Assembly: GCA_025927665.1 (NCBI GenBank)
Contig: JAICKZ010000003.1
Location: 1 to 29,119, forward strand
DNA from: Steroidobacteraceae bacterium
GTDB lineage: Bacteria; Pseudomonadota; Gammaproteobacteria; Steroidobacterales; Steroidobacteraceae
Length of the DNA: 29,119 nucleotides
Direction of reading: 5' to 3'
In this document: positions 9,460-17,914 of the stretch, piece after piece
Numbering within the stretch: position 1 is the first letter of the stretch
How the letters are laid out: every line of letters begins with the position of its first letter
Made by a program: the position numbers and the translations under genes
Notes under the pieces: generated by a model
Seen by the model: only the letters and a program-made list of their open reading frames with translations
The model's database searches: none
Told to the model about the DNA's origin: nothing

Positions 9460-10407
9460 ATGAATGCTCCCATTCAACAAGACACTTCATCACTCAATGC
9501 ACTGCACACCACCATCGTGCAGCTAAATAAAGTTATTCTCGGCAAGGACACACAAATTCGTTTGTCACTTGCGTGTCTGTTGGCTCGTGGACATCTGTTG
9601 ATCGAAGATGTTCCCGGTGTTGGCAAAACCACGTTGGCCCAATCATTGGCTCATACGCTTGGGCTTTCATACCATCGCATACAATTCACCAGTGATCTTT
9701 TACCTGCCGATGTCATCGGCGTATCTATTTTTGATCGCAATGACAGTAGCTTTCACTTTCACAAAGGTCCGATCTTCGCACAACTGGTACTTGCTGATGA
9801 AGTCAATCGTGCTTCACCCAAAGCACAAAGCGCATTGCTTGAAGCGATGGAGGAACATCAGGTCACTGCCGACGCTCATACCTATGTACTGCCTGCACCG
9901 TTCTTTGTGATTGCCACGCAGAATCCAACGTATCAAATCGGCACCTATCCGTTGCCGGAATCACAGCTGGATCGTTTCTTGATGCGCATTGAATTGGGTT
10001 ATCCTGATGCAACACATGAACGTCAGTTGCTTAGCGGTCAGGATCGACGTGAGTTTCTTCATACCTTGGGCGCTACGCTTACACTACAGCAACTGCTAAC
10101 ACTGCAGAATCAAGTGCAGCAAGTGCATGTCTCTCCTGCGCTGCTTGATTACATACAAGCACTAGTTCGTTACACACGCAGCTCGACGAAGTTTGTCGCG
10201 GGTTTATCACCACGCGCAGCATTAGCATTATTGCGTGCGGCACAATCCTGGGCTTTGATGCAAGGTCATATCGGTGTTCTGCCTGAAGATGTGCAAGCGG
10301 TACTCACTGCGGTGATCGGTCATCGATTGGTACCTGCGAATGACACCGCGTTAAATAAGCCGACAGACATCGGCCACTACGTGCTGAAGTCTGTTGCTGT
10401 GCCCTGA
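9460..10407 (+). CDS. MoxR-family AAA+ ATPase
   Basis: MoxR ATPases are chaperone-like AAA+ proteins, usually working with a DUF58 and a VWA or transglutaminase partner on maturation of envelope or secreted complexes. The 315 residues contain Walker A EDVPGVGKTTLAQ (G-x-x-x-x-GKT at about 51-57), Walker B LVLADEVNRA (D113, E114) followed by SPKAQSALLEAMEEHQVT, sensor 1 FFVIATQNP and the arginine-rich LDRFLMRIELGYP, then the C-terminal lid with GLSPRAALALLRAAQSWA. GAGG at 9443-9446 is a distant Shine-Dalgarno. The next plus-strand gene is the DUF58 protein, the normal partner, but separated by 276 bases rather than the usual overlap. Confidence 0.93.
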   Translation: MNAPIQQDTSSLNALHTTIVQLNKVILGKDTQIRLSLACLLARGHLLIEDVPGVGKTTLAQSLAHTLGLSYHRIQFTSDLLPADVIGVSIFDRNDSSFHFHKGPIFAQLVLADEVNRASPKAQSALLEAMEEHQVTADAHTYVLPAPFFVIATQNPTYQIGTYPLPESQLDRFLMRIELGYPDATHERQLLSGQDRREFLHTLGATLTLQQLLTLQNQVQQVHVSPALLDYIQALVRYTRSSTKFVAGLSPRAALALLRAAQSWALMQGHIGVLPEDVQAVLTAVIGHRLVPANDTALNKPTDIGHYVLKSVAVP

Positions 10408-10410
10408 TAA

Positions 10411-10568
10411 CAATTCACGCGGCCTTTGTTTTTGTCGCAAGAATTTTCGATATTCTCTTGGTGACAAATTCCCAGCTTGACGATCGCCATCTGTTCGGTA
10501 TCTGTAAGAATTCCATCGTGAATCAATTCCATCTTGCCATCTCTCTTATCTGACTTACTAAACGTCAT
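10411..10568 (-). CDS. Possible small opposite-strand ORF, unknown product
   Basis: This is a tentative gene. Within the unusually long moxR-DUF58 gap the minus strand is open from 10682 to a stop overlapping the moxR 3' end (TAG near 10377). The best ATG is at 10568, giving a 63-residue, charged protein (MTFSKSDKRDGKMEL...) that ends inside the moxR stop region; the frame in fact closes at 10377, so the coding part overlaps moxR by about 31 bases. With TTG 10682 or the GTG near 10619 as start, a hydrophobic stretch (VVCILSVAVGPLI) would act as a signal peptide. Two Cys (ENSCDKNKGRVNC) could form a disulfide in an exported peptide. Residue composition looks protein-like, but no family is recognised and no good ribosome binding site is seen. 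It may be chance. Confidence 0.3.
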
Positions 10569-10683
10569 GTTAACTCGGTTATCGATCAAAGGACCGACAG
10601 CCACAGAGAGAATGCACACAACACTTTTAAAATATCCCCAACACAGTAATTTTAAGATTGGTTGTAGTAACCTATCTAGCAAT

Positions 10684-11640
10684 ATGTCTCTCTATCAACG
10701 CTTTCAAAATCGCGTCGCCAATTGGTCACGGCGCCGACACGGCATCGACATGGAGCCGTTCACCATTACCAATCGTCGCATCTATATATTGCCAACCAAA
10801 TTGGGATTAATGTACGCCGCGATCATCTTTGCCATGGCATTAGGTGGAATGAACTATGGCAACAACCTGGCATTGATACTGGCATTCATGTTGGGTGCGA
10901 TGGGCTTTGTCGCCATGCATCACTGCCATCGTAATCTTGCTGGACTGCATATTCATACCCTTGCTAACGAAGCCGTATTCGCAGGTCAACTGGCTCATTT
11001 GCAGTTGGCGATTGGAAATGATTCATCACAAACTCGATTTGCCATTCAAGCAGCGGCCAATCAATTTGCCAGCGAACCAGTACGTGTTGAAGTGAATAAT
11101 GCCGCGCAACTTTCGTTGCCACAAATGACGACAAAACGTGGTTGGCTGTGTGTGGATAGAGTGACCCTAAATACAAACTATCCATTTGGATTATTTCACG
11201 CCTGGGTGGTCTTGCATCTAGAAGTAAAGTGTTTGGTGTACCCCAAGCCCATCGATAAGCGCGATGCTCCGCCACCCTCACCGCTGGATCGACACAGTGT
11301 CCACGAAAGGCGCACTGGCAATGACGAATTTTCTTCACTTCGCGAATTTCATGCGGGCGATTCACCGCGTCATATTGCATGGAAAGCCTTCGCACGTAGT
11401 GAAGAATTACTGGTGAAACAATATTCGAGCACCGCTGCGACTGCCTACATTCTTGATTGGGACACACTAATGAGTCTCGATATTGAAATGCGACTCTCGC
11501 AACTATGTCGCTGGATCATGGACGCACACCAACAAGGAATTGCATACGGTATCAAGATGCCGGGATTGCAAACACCACCGCAACTGGGTGAAGCGCATCG
11601 TCAACATTGCTTAAGTGCATTGGCATTGTTTGGAAACTGA
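10684..11640 (+). CDS. DUF58 domain protein
   Basis: DUF58 proteins are membrane-anchored with a VWA-like cytosolic domain and act with MoxR ATPases. From the ATG at 10684 (MSLYQRFQNRVANWSRRRHG) it is 318 residues. Two adjacent hydrophobic segments (about 41-58 and 62-78; GLMYAAIIFAMALGG and LALILAFMLGAMGFVAM) form a hairpin in the membrane. The signature lies near residue 220: SSLREFHAGDSPRHIAWKAF, matching the family's R-x-Y/F-x-x-G-D-x-x-R-x-I-x-W core. An upstream in-frame ATG at 10534 would add 50 residues unlike the family and run through the antisense ORF region; I rejected it. It ends two bases before the tgpA-like ATG, so coupling with that gene is likely. Confidence 0.9.
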   Translation: MSLYQRFQNRVANWSRRRHGIDMEPFTITNRRIYILPTKLGLMYAAIIFAMALGGMNYGNNLALILAFMLGAMGFVAMHHCHRNLAGLHIHTLANEAVFAGQLAHLQLAIGNDSSQTRFAIQAAANQFASEPVRVEVNNAAQLSLPQMTTKRGWLCVDRVTLNTNYPFGLFHAWVVLHLEVKCLVYPKPIDKRDAPPPSPLDRHSVHERRTGNDEFSSLREFHAGDSPRHIAWKAFARSEELLVKQYSSTAATAYILDWDTLMSLDIEMRLSQLCRWIMDAHQQGIAYGIKMPGLQTPPQLGEAHRQHCLSALALFGN

Positions 11641-11642
11641 TC

Positions 11643-13616
11643 ATGCAGTTAACCGTGTTACGTTCGTTACAAATAAAGTATTGGCCCGCGAATGCAAGAG
11701 AATTGGTGCTCACCACATCGGTGGTATTACTGGCGTTGTTACCTCATCTGCCACATTTACCTTTCTGGATTCCATTGATCATTGTTGCCTCACTACTGTG
11801 GCGAATCACAATCGAATTACACGCTGCAGCGCTGCCCAACAAGTGGTTGCGCAATGGTATTGCTGTAATTGCCATGTCTTCCGTCTTAAGAACCTTCCAC
11901 ACTTTAAATGGCTTGGAAGCAGGCACCGCCTTGCTCAGTATTATGGCTGGCATAAAGCTGTTGGAAACTCGCGATCATCGCGATTACACCATCCTAATAT
12001 TCATTGCTTACTTTTTATTGTTTGCTGAATTGTTATATGACCAGAGTATGTGGATGTTGCCTTACTTGTTGGCGAGTACTTTGTTCAGTACTGCGACGTT
12101 GATGCGTCTGCATGACGGTGGCAGCCATATCACTTATCGCGATGCGCTCAAACGTTGTACACAAATGGCGTTACAAGCCGCACCGCTAGCATTGCTATTG
12201 TTTATCTTTTTTCCGCGCTTGCAAGGTCAGTTTTGGGCATTGCCATCGCGCGGTGGAGCGACTTCAGGATTAAGCGACGAAATGAGTCCCGGCGATGTCT
12301 CGCAACTTAGTTTGTCCGATGACATTGCCTTTCGTGTGGAATTCAACGGTGAATTGCCGCCCATGAATCAGCGTTATTGGCGCGCAGTGGTACTGCATGA
12401 ATTTGATGGTCGTACCTGGCGACGCGCACGCATGGGGCTCGGCATTGGCGCGGTACAAAAAATCGGACCGATGTTCGAGTATCGCCTATTGCTCGAGCCC
12501 AGCAATCAACGCTGGATTCCCGTTCTTGATGTGCCACTGCAATGGCAACTGCCTAACAGCATCATATTGCCGGATCTACAACTGCTTGCTGCACAACCGT
12601 TGTCGCAACTGACTTCTGTGACCGTGCAATCCACAACACAGTATCGATATGGATTGCAGCTATCGAATACTGCTCGTCGTCTTGACACACAATTGCCGGT
12701 GACTGCAAATCCGCGAACGCATGAATTGGCGCAACGCATGTACGCACAAGCAGGTGATGATGTTACTTATATTAACAGTGTGTTGCGCATGTTCAATCAT
12801 GAAACATTTTCTTACACGCTTGAGCCTGCAAAGCTAGGCACAAATGCAGTGGATGATTTTTTGTTTAACACTCATGCGGGATTTTGCGAACACTATGCTT
12901 CAGCATTTACGGTGTTGATGCGTGCCGTCGGTATTCCGGCGCGAGTTGTTACGGGTTATCAAGGTGGTGAATACAATTCATTGGGTCATTATTTGATTGT
13001 GCGACAAGCCGATGCACATGCATGGTCCGAAGTGTGGCTGGCTGATCAAGGTTGGGTGCGTATTGATCCCACTGCAGCCATTGCACCTGAACGTGTCAAT
13101 GATGGTTCGCAAGCGGCACTGTCCGGCAATGAACCGCTTGCACGTCGCTATCTACATCAATTCGCCTGGATTAATTCAGCACGCTTGGGCTGGGATGCCC
13201 TCAATACTTTTTGGAAGAAACACATTGTGCAGTTCGATAGCAGTGAACAACAGTCGCTATTGTCAAAACTGGGAATAGACAGTAGCGATTGGCGTGATTT
13301 AGGATTGTCACTGGTTATTGCATTTGTGCTGTTCTTCTTCGGCATGTTGCTCTATCTAACATGGAAGTTCAAACCGAGGCGCGTTGATCCTGTTGTTAAA
13401 CTTTATGAACAACTCCAACACAAACTGAAAAAACAGCAGATAGTTCGTGCTGTTCATGAAGGTCCGAATGATTATTTGAAACGCGCCGCCATCGCACAAC
13501 CTTCTCGTGCAACTCAACTAAAGGAAATTCGCGACGCATATGTTGCGTTACGCTATGGCTTGAATGCAGATGCACAGACCATGCAGCGTTTGCGTCAGTT
13601 GGTGAAAGAGTTCTAG
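11643..13616 (+). CDS. tgpA: TgpA-like membrane transglutaminase (DUF3488 / transglutaminase core / DUF4129)
   Basis: This is a 657-residue inner-membrane protein resembling Pseudomonas TgpA, an essential protein with a periplasmic transglutaminase-like domain of unknown substrate. The N-terminal ~200 residues hold six or so membrane helices (DUF3488). The periplasmic domain contains the Cys-His-Asp triad: C415 in AGFCEHYASAF, H459 in DAHAWSEVWL and D475 in VRIDPTAA. One more helix (ALSLVIAFVLFFFGMLLYL type, near 565-585) precedes the cytosolic DUF4129 tail that ends the protein. The ATG two bases after the DUF58 stop is the natural start; the open frame to 11607 starts with TTG inside DUF58. 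MoxR-DUF58-TgpA is a standard genomic trio. Confidence 0.92.
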   Translation: MQLTVLRSLQIKYWPANARELVLTTSVVLLALLPHLPHLPFWIPLIIVASLLWRITIELHAAALPNKWLRNGIAVIAMSSVLRTFHTLNGLEAGTALLSIMAGIKLLETRDHRDYTILIFIAYFLLFAELLYDQSMWMLPYLLASTLFSTATLMRLHDGGSHITYRDALKRCTQMALQAAPLALLLFIFFPRLQGQFWALPSRGGATSGLSDEMSPGDVSQLSLSDDIAFRVEFNGELPPMNQRYWRAVVLHEFDGRTWRRARMGLGIGAVQKIGPMFEYRLLLEPSNQRWIPVLDVPLQWQLPNSIILPDLQLLAAQPLSQLTSVTVQSTTQYRYGLQLSNTARRLDTQLPVTANPRTHELAQRMYAQAGDDVTYINSVLRMFNHETFSYTLEPAKLGTNAVDDFLFNTHAGFCEHYASAFTVLMRAVGIPARVVTGYQGGEYNSLGHYLIVRQADAHAWSEVWLADQGWVRIDPTAAIAPERVNDGSQAALSGNEPLARRYLHQFAWINSARLGWDALNTFWKKHIVQFDSSEQQSLLSKLGIDSSDWRDLGLSLVIAFVLFFFGMLLYLTWKFKPRRVDPVVKLYEQLQHKLKKQQIVRAVHEGPNDYLKRAAIAQPSRATQLKEIRDAYVALRYGLNADAQTMQRLRQLVKEF

Positions 13617-13751
13617 TCAATCGGCCGTGCCGGCAACCATCATCCGCACTGACAGATAAATACCTGGCATACCTTCGAACAATGGGAACAGTAACATCAA
13701 TGTGTACCAGAACACTCCGTCACCGAGACGACTGACCATGGAAAAATTTGC
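13617..13751 (-). pseudogene. Remnant of a PAP2-family phosphatase gene
   Basis: No intact gene lies here, but the minus strand between 13751 and the TGA at 13619-13617 encodes about 44 residues, including MVSRLGDGVFWYTLMLLF followed by PLFEGMPGIYLSVRMMV. This is the helix region that precedes the catalytic motifs in PAP2 lipid phosphatases (typically VSRLGDGxFWYxLM). The catalytic KxxxxxxRP, PSGH and SRxxxxxHxxxD motifs are missing. An in-frame TGA lies at 13754-13752, and similar residues (SKFF) seem to continue in another frame, indicating a frameshift. The 3' part ends exactly at the tgpA stop, so it has been cut off at that side. Flanking repeats at 13818-13959 suggest local rearrangement. 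Confidence 0.6.
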
Positions 13752-13817
13752 TCACCCCATCACGACAACCACATGAAGCTTGCATGACAAAGCGATGGCA
13801 GCGAAGATAGGGACCTT

Positions 13818-13959
13818 GTCATTCCCGCGAAAGCAGGAATTAAGTCAAATAAATTCCGTTCATGATGAGCTTATCGAATCATTCATTTGTCGTTAACCCT
13901 TCCACAAGCTTAGGGCGAACGGTTTAAGTTACTGGATTTCCGCTTTCGCGGGAATGATG
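13818..13959. repeat. Composite of two nested REP-like inverted repeats
   Basis: Outer pair: CATTCCCGCGAAAGC.. at 13820-13840 and its inverse at 13936-13956 match at 19 of 21 positions. Inner pair: CCGTTC...AGCTTATCGAA (13856-13880) and ..AAGCTTAGGGCGAACGG (13897-13922) are imperfect inverses of each other and belong to a different, widely seen REP-like family (CCGTTCGxxCTGAGCTTGTCGAA type). No ORF lies inside. The outer family recurs at 25823-25900. Together with the pseudogene this fills the 382 bases between the tgpA-like gene and the response regulator; nothing else is visible in that gap. Confidence 0.85.
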
Positions 13960-13998
13960 CATCATTATTCACACGTCATTACTATCGCCATCCACTCC

Positions 13999-14715
13999 AT
14001 GCGTATATTGCTCGTTGAAGATCATCAAGACATCGCTGAAAACATCAGTGACTACTTTGAAGCACATGGAGATCATGTTGAGCATACCAGCAATGGAGTT
14101 ACCGGCCTGCAATTGGCGCGATCACAGCCGTATGATGTGATTGTGCTGGACCTGATGTTGCCCGGCATGGATGGCATTTCGCTATGTCGAAAGCTGCGCG
14201 AAGAAGCGCAGGTACATACACCGGTTCTGATGTTGACCGCCAAGGATATGCTGTCTGACAAAGCCGCCGGCTTCGATGCAGGCGCGGATGATTACCTCGT
14301 GAAACCTTTCTCATTGTTAGAACTGGGTTTGCGATTGCGCGCGTTGGCACGTCGTCCAGTAACCATTACTCCCGTAGACCATACCGCCGCACATCATATT
14401 ATCGTCGCCGATCTTAAATTTGATTTAAATACGCTGACTGCAGAGCGTGCCCAACGAACCATCAAGCTCAATCCCACTACTCGCCGATTGTTGGCAATCC
14501 TCATGCAGAACACCCATCGTGTTGTGACTCGAGAAGAACTGGAGCAGTCTTTGTGGGGAAATGAAGTGCCTGAAGGCGATGTGCTACGCGCACACATGCA
14601 TGCCCTGCGTGCCGCAATTGACCGAGGGTTTACGACTCGACTACTGCATACCATTCATGGCATTGGTTATCGATTGTATGTCACCGACTCTGACATCGCA
14701 GGTTCGCAGTCATGA
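13999..14715 (+). CDS. OmpR/PhoP-type response regulator
   Basis: This is a 238-residue two-component response regulator. The receiver domain (1-115) has D8 in LLVEDH, the phospho-acceptor D51 in VIVLDLMLPGMDG, T80 in LMLTAK and K102 in DYLVKPF. The C-terminal winged helix (about 140-235) has NPTTRRLLAILMQNTHRVVTR, EELEQSLWG and the wing HTIHGIGYRL. The ATG at 13999 gives the canonical MRILLVEDH start; the open frame to 13954 would begin inside the repeat. The stop overlaps the kinase start as ATGA, so the pair is coupled. The cognate signal is not evident. The REP-like repeats end about 40 bases upstream, so the promoter must lie in or very near the repeat. Confidence 0.93.
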   Translation: MRILLVEDHQDIAENISDYFEAHGDHVEHTSNGVTGLQLARSQPYDVIVLDLMLPGMDGISLCRKLREEAQVHTPVLMLTAKDMLSDKAAGFDAGADDYLVKPFSLLELGLRLRALARRPVTITPVDHTAAHHIIVADLKFDLNTLTAERAQRTIKLNPTTRRLLAILMQNTHRVVTREELEQSLWGNEVPEGDVLRAHMHALRAAIDRGFTTRLLHTIHGIGYRLYVTDSDIAGSQS

Positions 14716-16055
14716 AACCATCATGGCGACACCGCTTGCAGCAACGCTATATACATCTGGTTCATAACCTGATGCCCACACAGTTGACATTACGTCAACG
14801 CATTGCTGGCACCATGGTGGCTTTAATTACCGTTGCAGGATTGTTGCTGGCGCTGTGGATGATATTGGCGAGTCGTCGTTTGGAAGAAAATGTCACCTAT
14901 GATTTGCTGTCGGAAGAACTAACACATTATCAACAACGTTTGCATCAGGACGCCGGTAGCGAACCATTATTGTCTGCGCAGTTACGCATCTATCGTTCGC
15001 GCGATATGCGCGAATTGCCACGTGACATTCAACGCTATGCACCTGGTACTTATGGTCCGATTCGCGTTAATGGTCGCTATCTTCGTGTACTGGTGCGCGA
15101 TACCGAGTTCGGTCGCTTATATATTACTTACGATGTCACCACACAACTTGGTGAACAACGCATCGCCAGCGGCATTTTAGCGTTAGGCGTGATTACCACC
15201 ATTATTCTCACCGCATGGCTTGCCTATGCCGCCTCTGGATTATTGGTCGATCCGGTCACGCGTCTCGCCAACCGACTGAGCGATATTGATCCACGTCAAC
15301 GTCATTTGCGCGTCGCTAACGAGTTTGCTAATAACGAATTGTCGCCCATCGCTAAATCCATTGACACATTCTTGGAACGTTTGGATGGCTTTGTGGAACG
15401 CGAACAATCCTTCACCGCCACTGCCAGCCATGAACTGCGTACACCATTGGCAGTTATTCAAGGTGCAGTAGAATTATTAAGCGCACACATGCAGGAGTTA
15501 CCGCATACTCATAAAGCGATTGCGCGAATTCAACGCGCCGTGCGTGAAATGGCTGATTTTACCGATGCATTATTGCTGTTGTCGCGAGAAGATCAATCCA
15601 CCGAAAAGAATGATGCAGAGTGCAATGTCACTACTTTGTTAACGCGCATTGTCGATGACCAACAATCCATGATCCGTGATCGCATCATTGCATTGCAACT
15701 GGATGAGCCAGCATTATTTGTTCGTGCGCCCGATAGCATGGTTGCTATTGTCATCAGCAACCTGCTACGCAATGCGTTACAACACTGTGATGATCAGAGT
15801 GTGCAATGCAGGCTACAAGTAAACGAACTCATCGTACGTAATGTGGGCACACTGGATAGCTTGCAATCAGCACAATTATTTCAGCGCGGGTTTACAACGC
15901 GTGCAGGTGGACATGGCATGGGATTGTATCTCGCTCGTCGCATATGTGATCGATATGGTTGGCGCGTCACCTTGCAAAACGCTGATGACAATACTGAATC
16001 TCACCGACCTTTGGTAGAGGCACGTTTGCAATTTGATTTATTGGAAATGAGTTGA
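14712..16055 (+). CDS. Sensor histidine kinase
   Basis: This is the 447-residue membrane partner of the upstream response regulator. Two membrane helices (about 31-53 and 153-178) bracket a ~100-residue periplasmic sensor with no recognised fold. A HAMP-like stretch follows (VDPVTRLANRLSDIDPRQRH). The H-box is ASHELRTPL with phospho-acceptor H240. The ATPase domain has the N-box SNLLRNALQH, a variant G1 region reading IVRNVGTL with Asn rather than the common Asp, and the G2 motif GGHGMGLYLARRICDRYGW. The V-x-N-x-G form of G1 occurs in other active kinases. It is read from the ATGA overlap with the regulator. The membrane topology and QseC/PhoQ-like layout suggest sensing of an envelope condition, which is inference. 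Confidence 0.92.
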   Translation: MKPSWRHRLQQRYIHLVHNLMPTQLTLRQRIAGTMVALITVAGLLLALWMILASRRLEENVTYDLLSEELTHYQQRLHQDAGSEPLLSAQLRIYRSRDMRELPRDIQRYAPGTYGPIRVNGRYLRVLVRDTEFGRLYITYDVTTQLGEQRIASGILALGVITTIILTAWLAYAASGLLVDPVTRLANRLSDIDPRQRHLRVANEFANNELSPIAKSIDTFLERLDGFVEREQSFTATASHELRTPLAVIQGAVELLSAHMQELPHTHKAIARIQRAVREMADFTDALLLLSREDQSTEKNDAECNVTTLLTRIVDDQQSMIRDRIIALQLDEPALFVRAPDSMVAIVISNLLRNALQHCDDQSVQCRLQVNELIVRNVGTLDSLQSAQLFQRGFTTRAGGHGMGLYLARRICDRYGWRVTLQNADDNTESHRPLVEARLQFDLLEMS

Positions 16056-16199
16056 AGATGATTAGATATTACAATCTTCGACTGCGTTTTAAGCTGTTCG
16101 CATAATTGAAAATTTGGACCGCAAATAACACAACAATTGGCTCTGCCCCATACCGCGAACTGAATCACACTGCTACACTTGCTGCTGGTTAATGACTCG

Positions 16200-17807
16200 A
16201 TGAATCTCATGCGTGAACAAATGCAGTACGACTGTCTGGTAGTAGGAGCGGGTCCTGCTGGATTAGCCTGTGCTATTCGTCTAAAACAGTTAAAACCCGA
16301 TATCAGCATCTGTGTTTTGGAAAAAGCCTCCAGCCTTGGCGCACATAGTTTGTCAGGCGCGGTGTTGGAACCCGATGCATTAGAACAACTGCTGCCACAA
16401 TGGCGCACGCAATATTCGGGAATGGTTGTGGCCGCAAAGCATGATCAATTTCGTTACATGAGTAACAACAAAGCTTGGCCATTACCATTGCCGCCCCCCA
16501 TGCGTAATCACGGTAATGTAATTGTTTCTTTGGGACAACTCACTGCGTGGTTGGGACAGCAAGCAGAAGCGTTAGGTGTTGAAGTGTTTGCCGGTTTCGC
16601 CGCGAACCAACCACTCTTTGATACTCAAGGCACGCTTATCGGTGTTCAAACTGGTGATATGGGTGTTAACAAAGATGGCAGCGAAGGATCCAACTTCACG
16701 CCGGGTGTGGACATCATCGCCAAGCTGACGATACTCGCCGAAGGCTGTCGCGGCTCCATTAGTAAACAATTGATCAAGCACTATCAACTCGATTCCGGTA
16801 AAGCGCCATCGTCATTCGGTTTAGGCTTTAAAGAATTGTGGCAATTACCTGCCGGTCGAACACAACCGGGTTTGATTCAACACAGCGCCGGTTGGCCATT
16901 GGACAATGCAACCTACGGTGGCAGCTTTGTTTATCATCTCGACAATGATCGTGTGTATATTGGCTTTGTAGTTGGACTCGATTATCAAGACCCACGTCTC
17001 AGTCCCTTCGAAGCTTTTCAACAATTCAAACATCATCCATCAATCAAGTCACTGCTCCTTGATGGAGAAATTTTATCGGCAGGCGCGCGTACTATTGCGG
17101 CGGGTGGTTGGCAGTCGTTGCCGAAACTCGAGATGCCCGGTGGTTTATTAATTGGCGATGCTGCGGGCACTTTGAATGTGGCAAAGATAAAAGGTATTCA
17201 TCAAGCCATTCGTTCCGGCATGTGCGCCGCAGAACACATTGCAGAAACGGGTACCAGCATTGGCTTTGATAAACGCTGGCGCAATTCAAGTGGCGGTCGC
17301 GAATTATTTAAAGTGCGAAATATCAAACCTGCATTCAAACATGGTTTTTGGTGGGGACTGATCAATGGCGCATGGGAAACATTGACACAGGGATATTCAC
17401 CGTGGACTTTGCAAAATACCCAGACCGACGGCGAGCGATTAAAGAAGTTGGATGAATACAACTCGCCCAATCGTCAATGGGTCAGTCGTGAGTTGCCACC
17501 GCGTGATCGTCTGGCGTCAGTGTTCTTTGCCAACAACGCTCACGAAGAAAATCAACCTGTTCACTTGAAGGTAAATGATACTTCCATTTGCGCGACGCGA
17601 TGTATTAGCGAATATGGAAATCCATGCGAGCGCTTTTGCCCTGCGGGCGTGTATGAAATGATTGCGGATGCTAATGGTAAAAAACAATTACAAATCAACT
17701 CCGCCAATTGCGTACATTGCAAAGCCTGCGATATCAAAGATCCATACGGTATTATCACTTGGACGCCACCAGAGGGTGGATCGGGTCCTAATTATCAAGA
17801 CTTGTAA
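16200..17807 (+). CDS. Electron transfer flavoprotein-ubiquinone oxidoreductase
   Basis: ETF-QO takes electrons from reduced ETF (from fatty-acid and amino-acid acyl-CoA dehydrogenases) and passes them to ubiquinone at the membrane. The 535 residues match the family. The FAD dinucleotide motif GAGPAG is at 16-21. The middle has the FAD contact GLLIGDAAGTLNVAKIKGIH and the WPLPLPPPM loop. The C-terminal ferredoxin-like domain carries the 4Fe-4S ligands: one Cys in ERFCPAGVYE and three in NCVHCKACDIKDP, followed by the end PPEGGSGPNY. The ATG at 16200 is chosen; 16209 and 16221 (MQYDCLVVGAGPAG) are also plausible, and none has a strong ribosome binding site. No etfAB genes lie in the window. 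It is transcribed alone between the kinase and zapE. Confidence 0.95.
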   Translation: MNLMREQMQYDCLVVGAGPAGLACAIRLKQLKPDISICVLEKASSLGAHSLSGAVLEPDALEQLLPQWRTQYSGMVVAAKHDQFRYMSNNKAWPLPLPPPMRNHGNVIVSLGQLTAWLGQQAEALGVEVFAGFAANQPLFDTQGTLIGVQTGDMGVNKDGSEGSNFTPGVDIIAKLTILAEGCRGSISKQLIKHYQLDSGKAPSSFGLGFKELWQLPAGRTQPGLIQHSAGWPLDNATYGGSFVYHLDNDRVYIGFVVGLDYQDPRLSPFEAFQQFKHHPSIKSLLLDGEILSAGARTIAAGGWQSLPKLEMPGGLLIGDAAGTLNVAKIKGIHQAIRSGMCAAEHIAETGTSIGFDKRWRNSSGGRELFKVRNIKPAFKHGFWWGLINGAWETLTQGYSPWTLQNTQTDGERLKKLDEYNSPNRQWVSRELPPRDRLASVFFANNAHEENQPVHLKVNDTSICATRCISEYGNPCERFCPAGVYEMIADANGKKQLQINSANCVHCKACDIKDPYGIITWTPPEGGSGPNYQDL

Positions 17808-17847
17808 ATACATCCATGTTCGCCATCAAACTTACTATTCCGGCACT

Positions 17848-17868
17848 GTAGACTGGGTTAAAACCCAG
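17848..17868. repeat. REP-like palindrome, TAGGCTGGGT family, copy 2
   Basis: CTGGGTT (17853-17859) and AACCCAG (17862-17868) form a perfect 7-bp stem over a two-base loop, preceded by TGTAGA. It matches the palindrome at 9373-9393 in both the stem and the TGTAG(G/A) prefix. It follows the ETF-QO stop by about 45 bases and precedes zapE. There is no T tail, so it is not a classic terminator. Confidence 0.65.
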
Positions 17869-17914
17869 CATTCAAATTAATGAAAAGCTCTATTCCAATA
17901 ACGTCACTCATTCG

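Noticed and set aside
10534..10683. A longer N-terminus of 50 residues for the DUF58 protein (ATG at 10534)
   Set aside because: The added residues do not resemble family N-termini; MSLYQRFQNRVANW at 10684 is a natural start, and the upstream stretch is better explained as spacer or opposite-strand ORF.
13818..13959. CRISPR-like or insertion-sequence reading of the repeats
   Set aside because: The repeats are inverted, not direct, with no regular spacers and no transposase; REP-like elements fit better.
15790..15960. Kinase inactivated by a changed G1 box (RNVGTL)
   Set aside because: V-x-N-x-G variants are found in many active histidine kinases, and the H, N and G2 motifs are intact.
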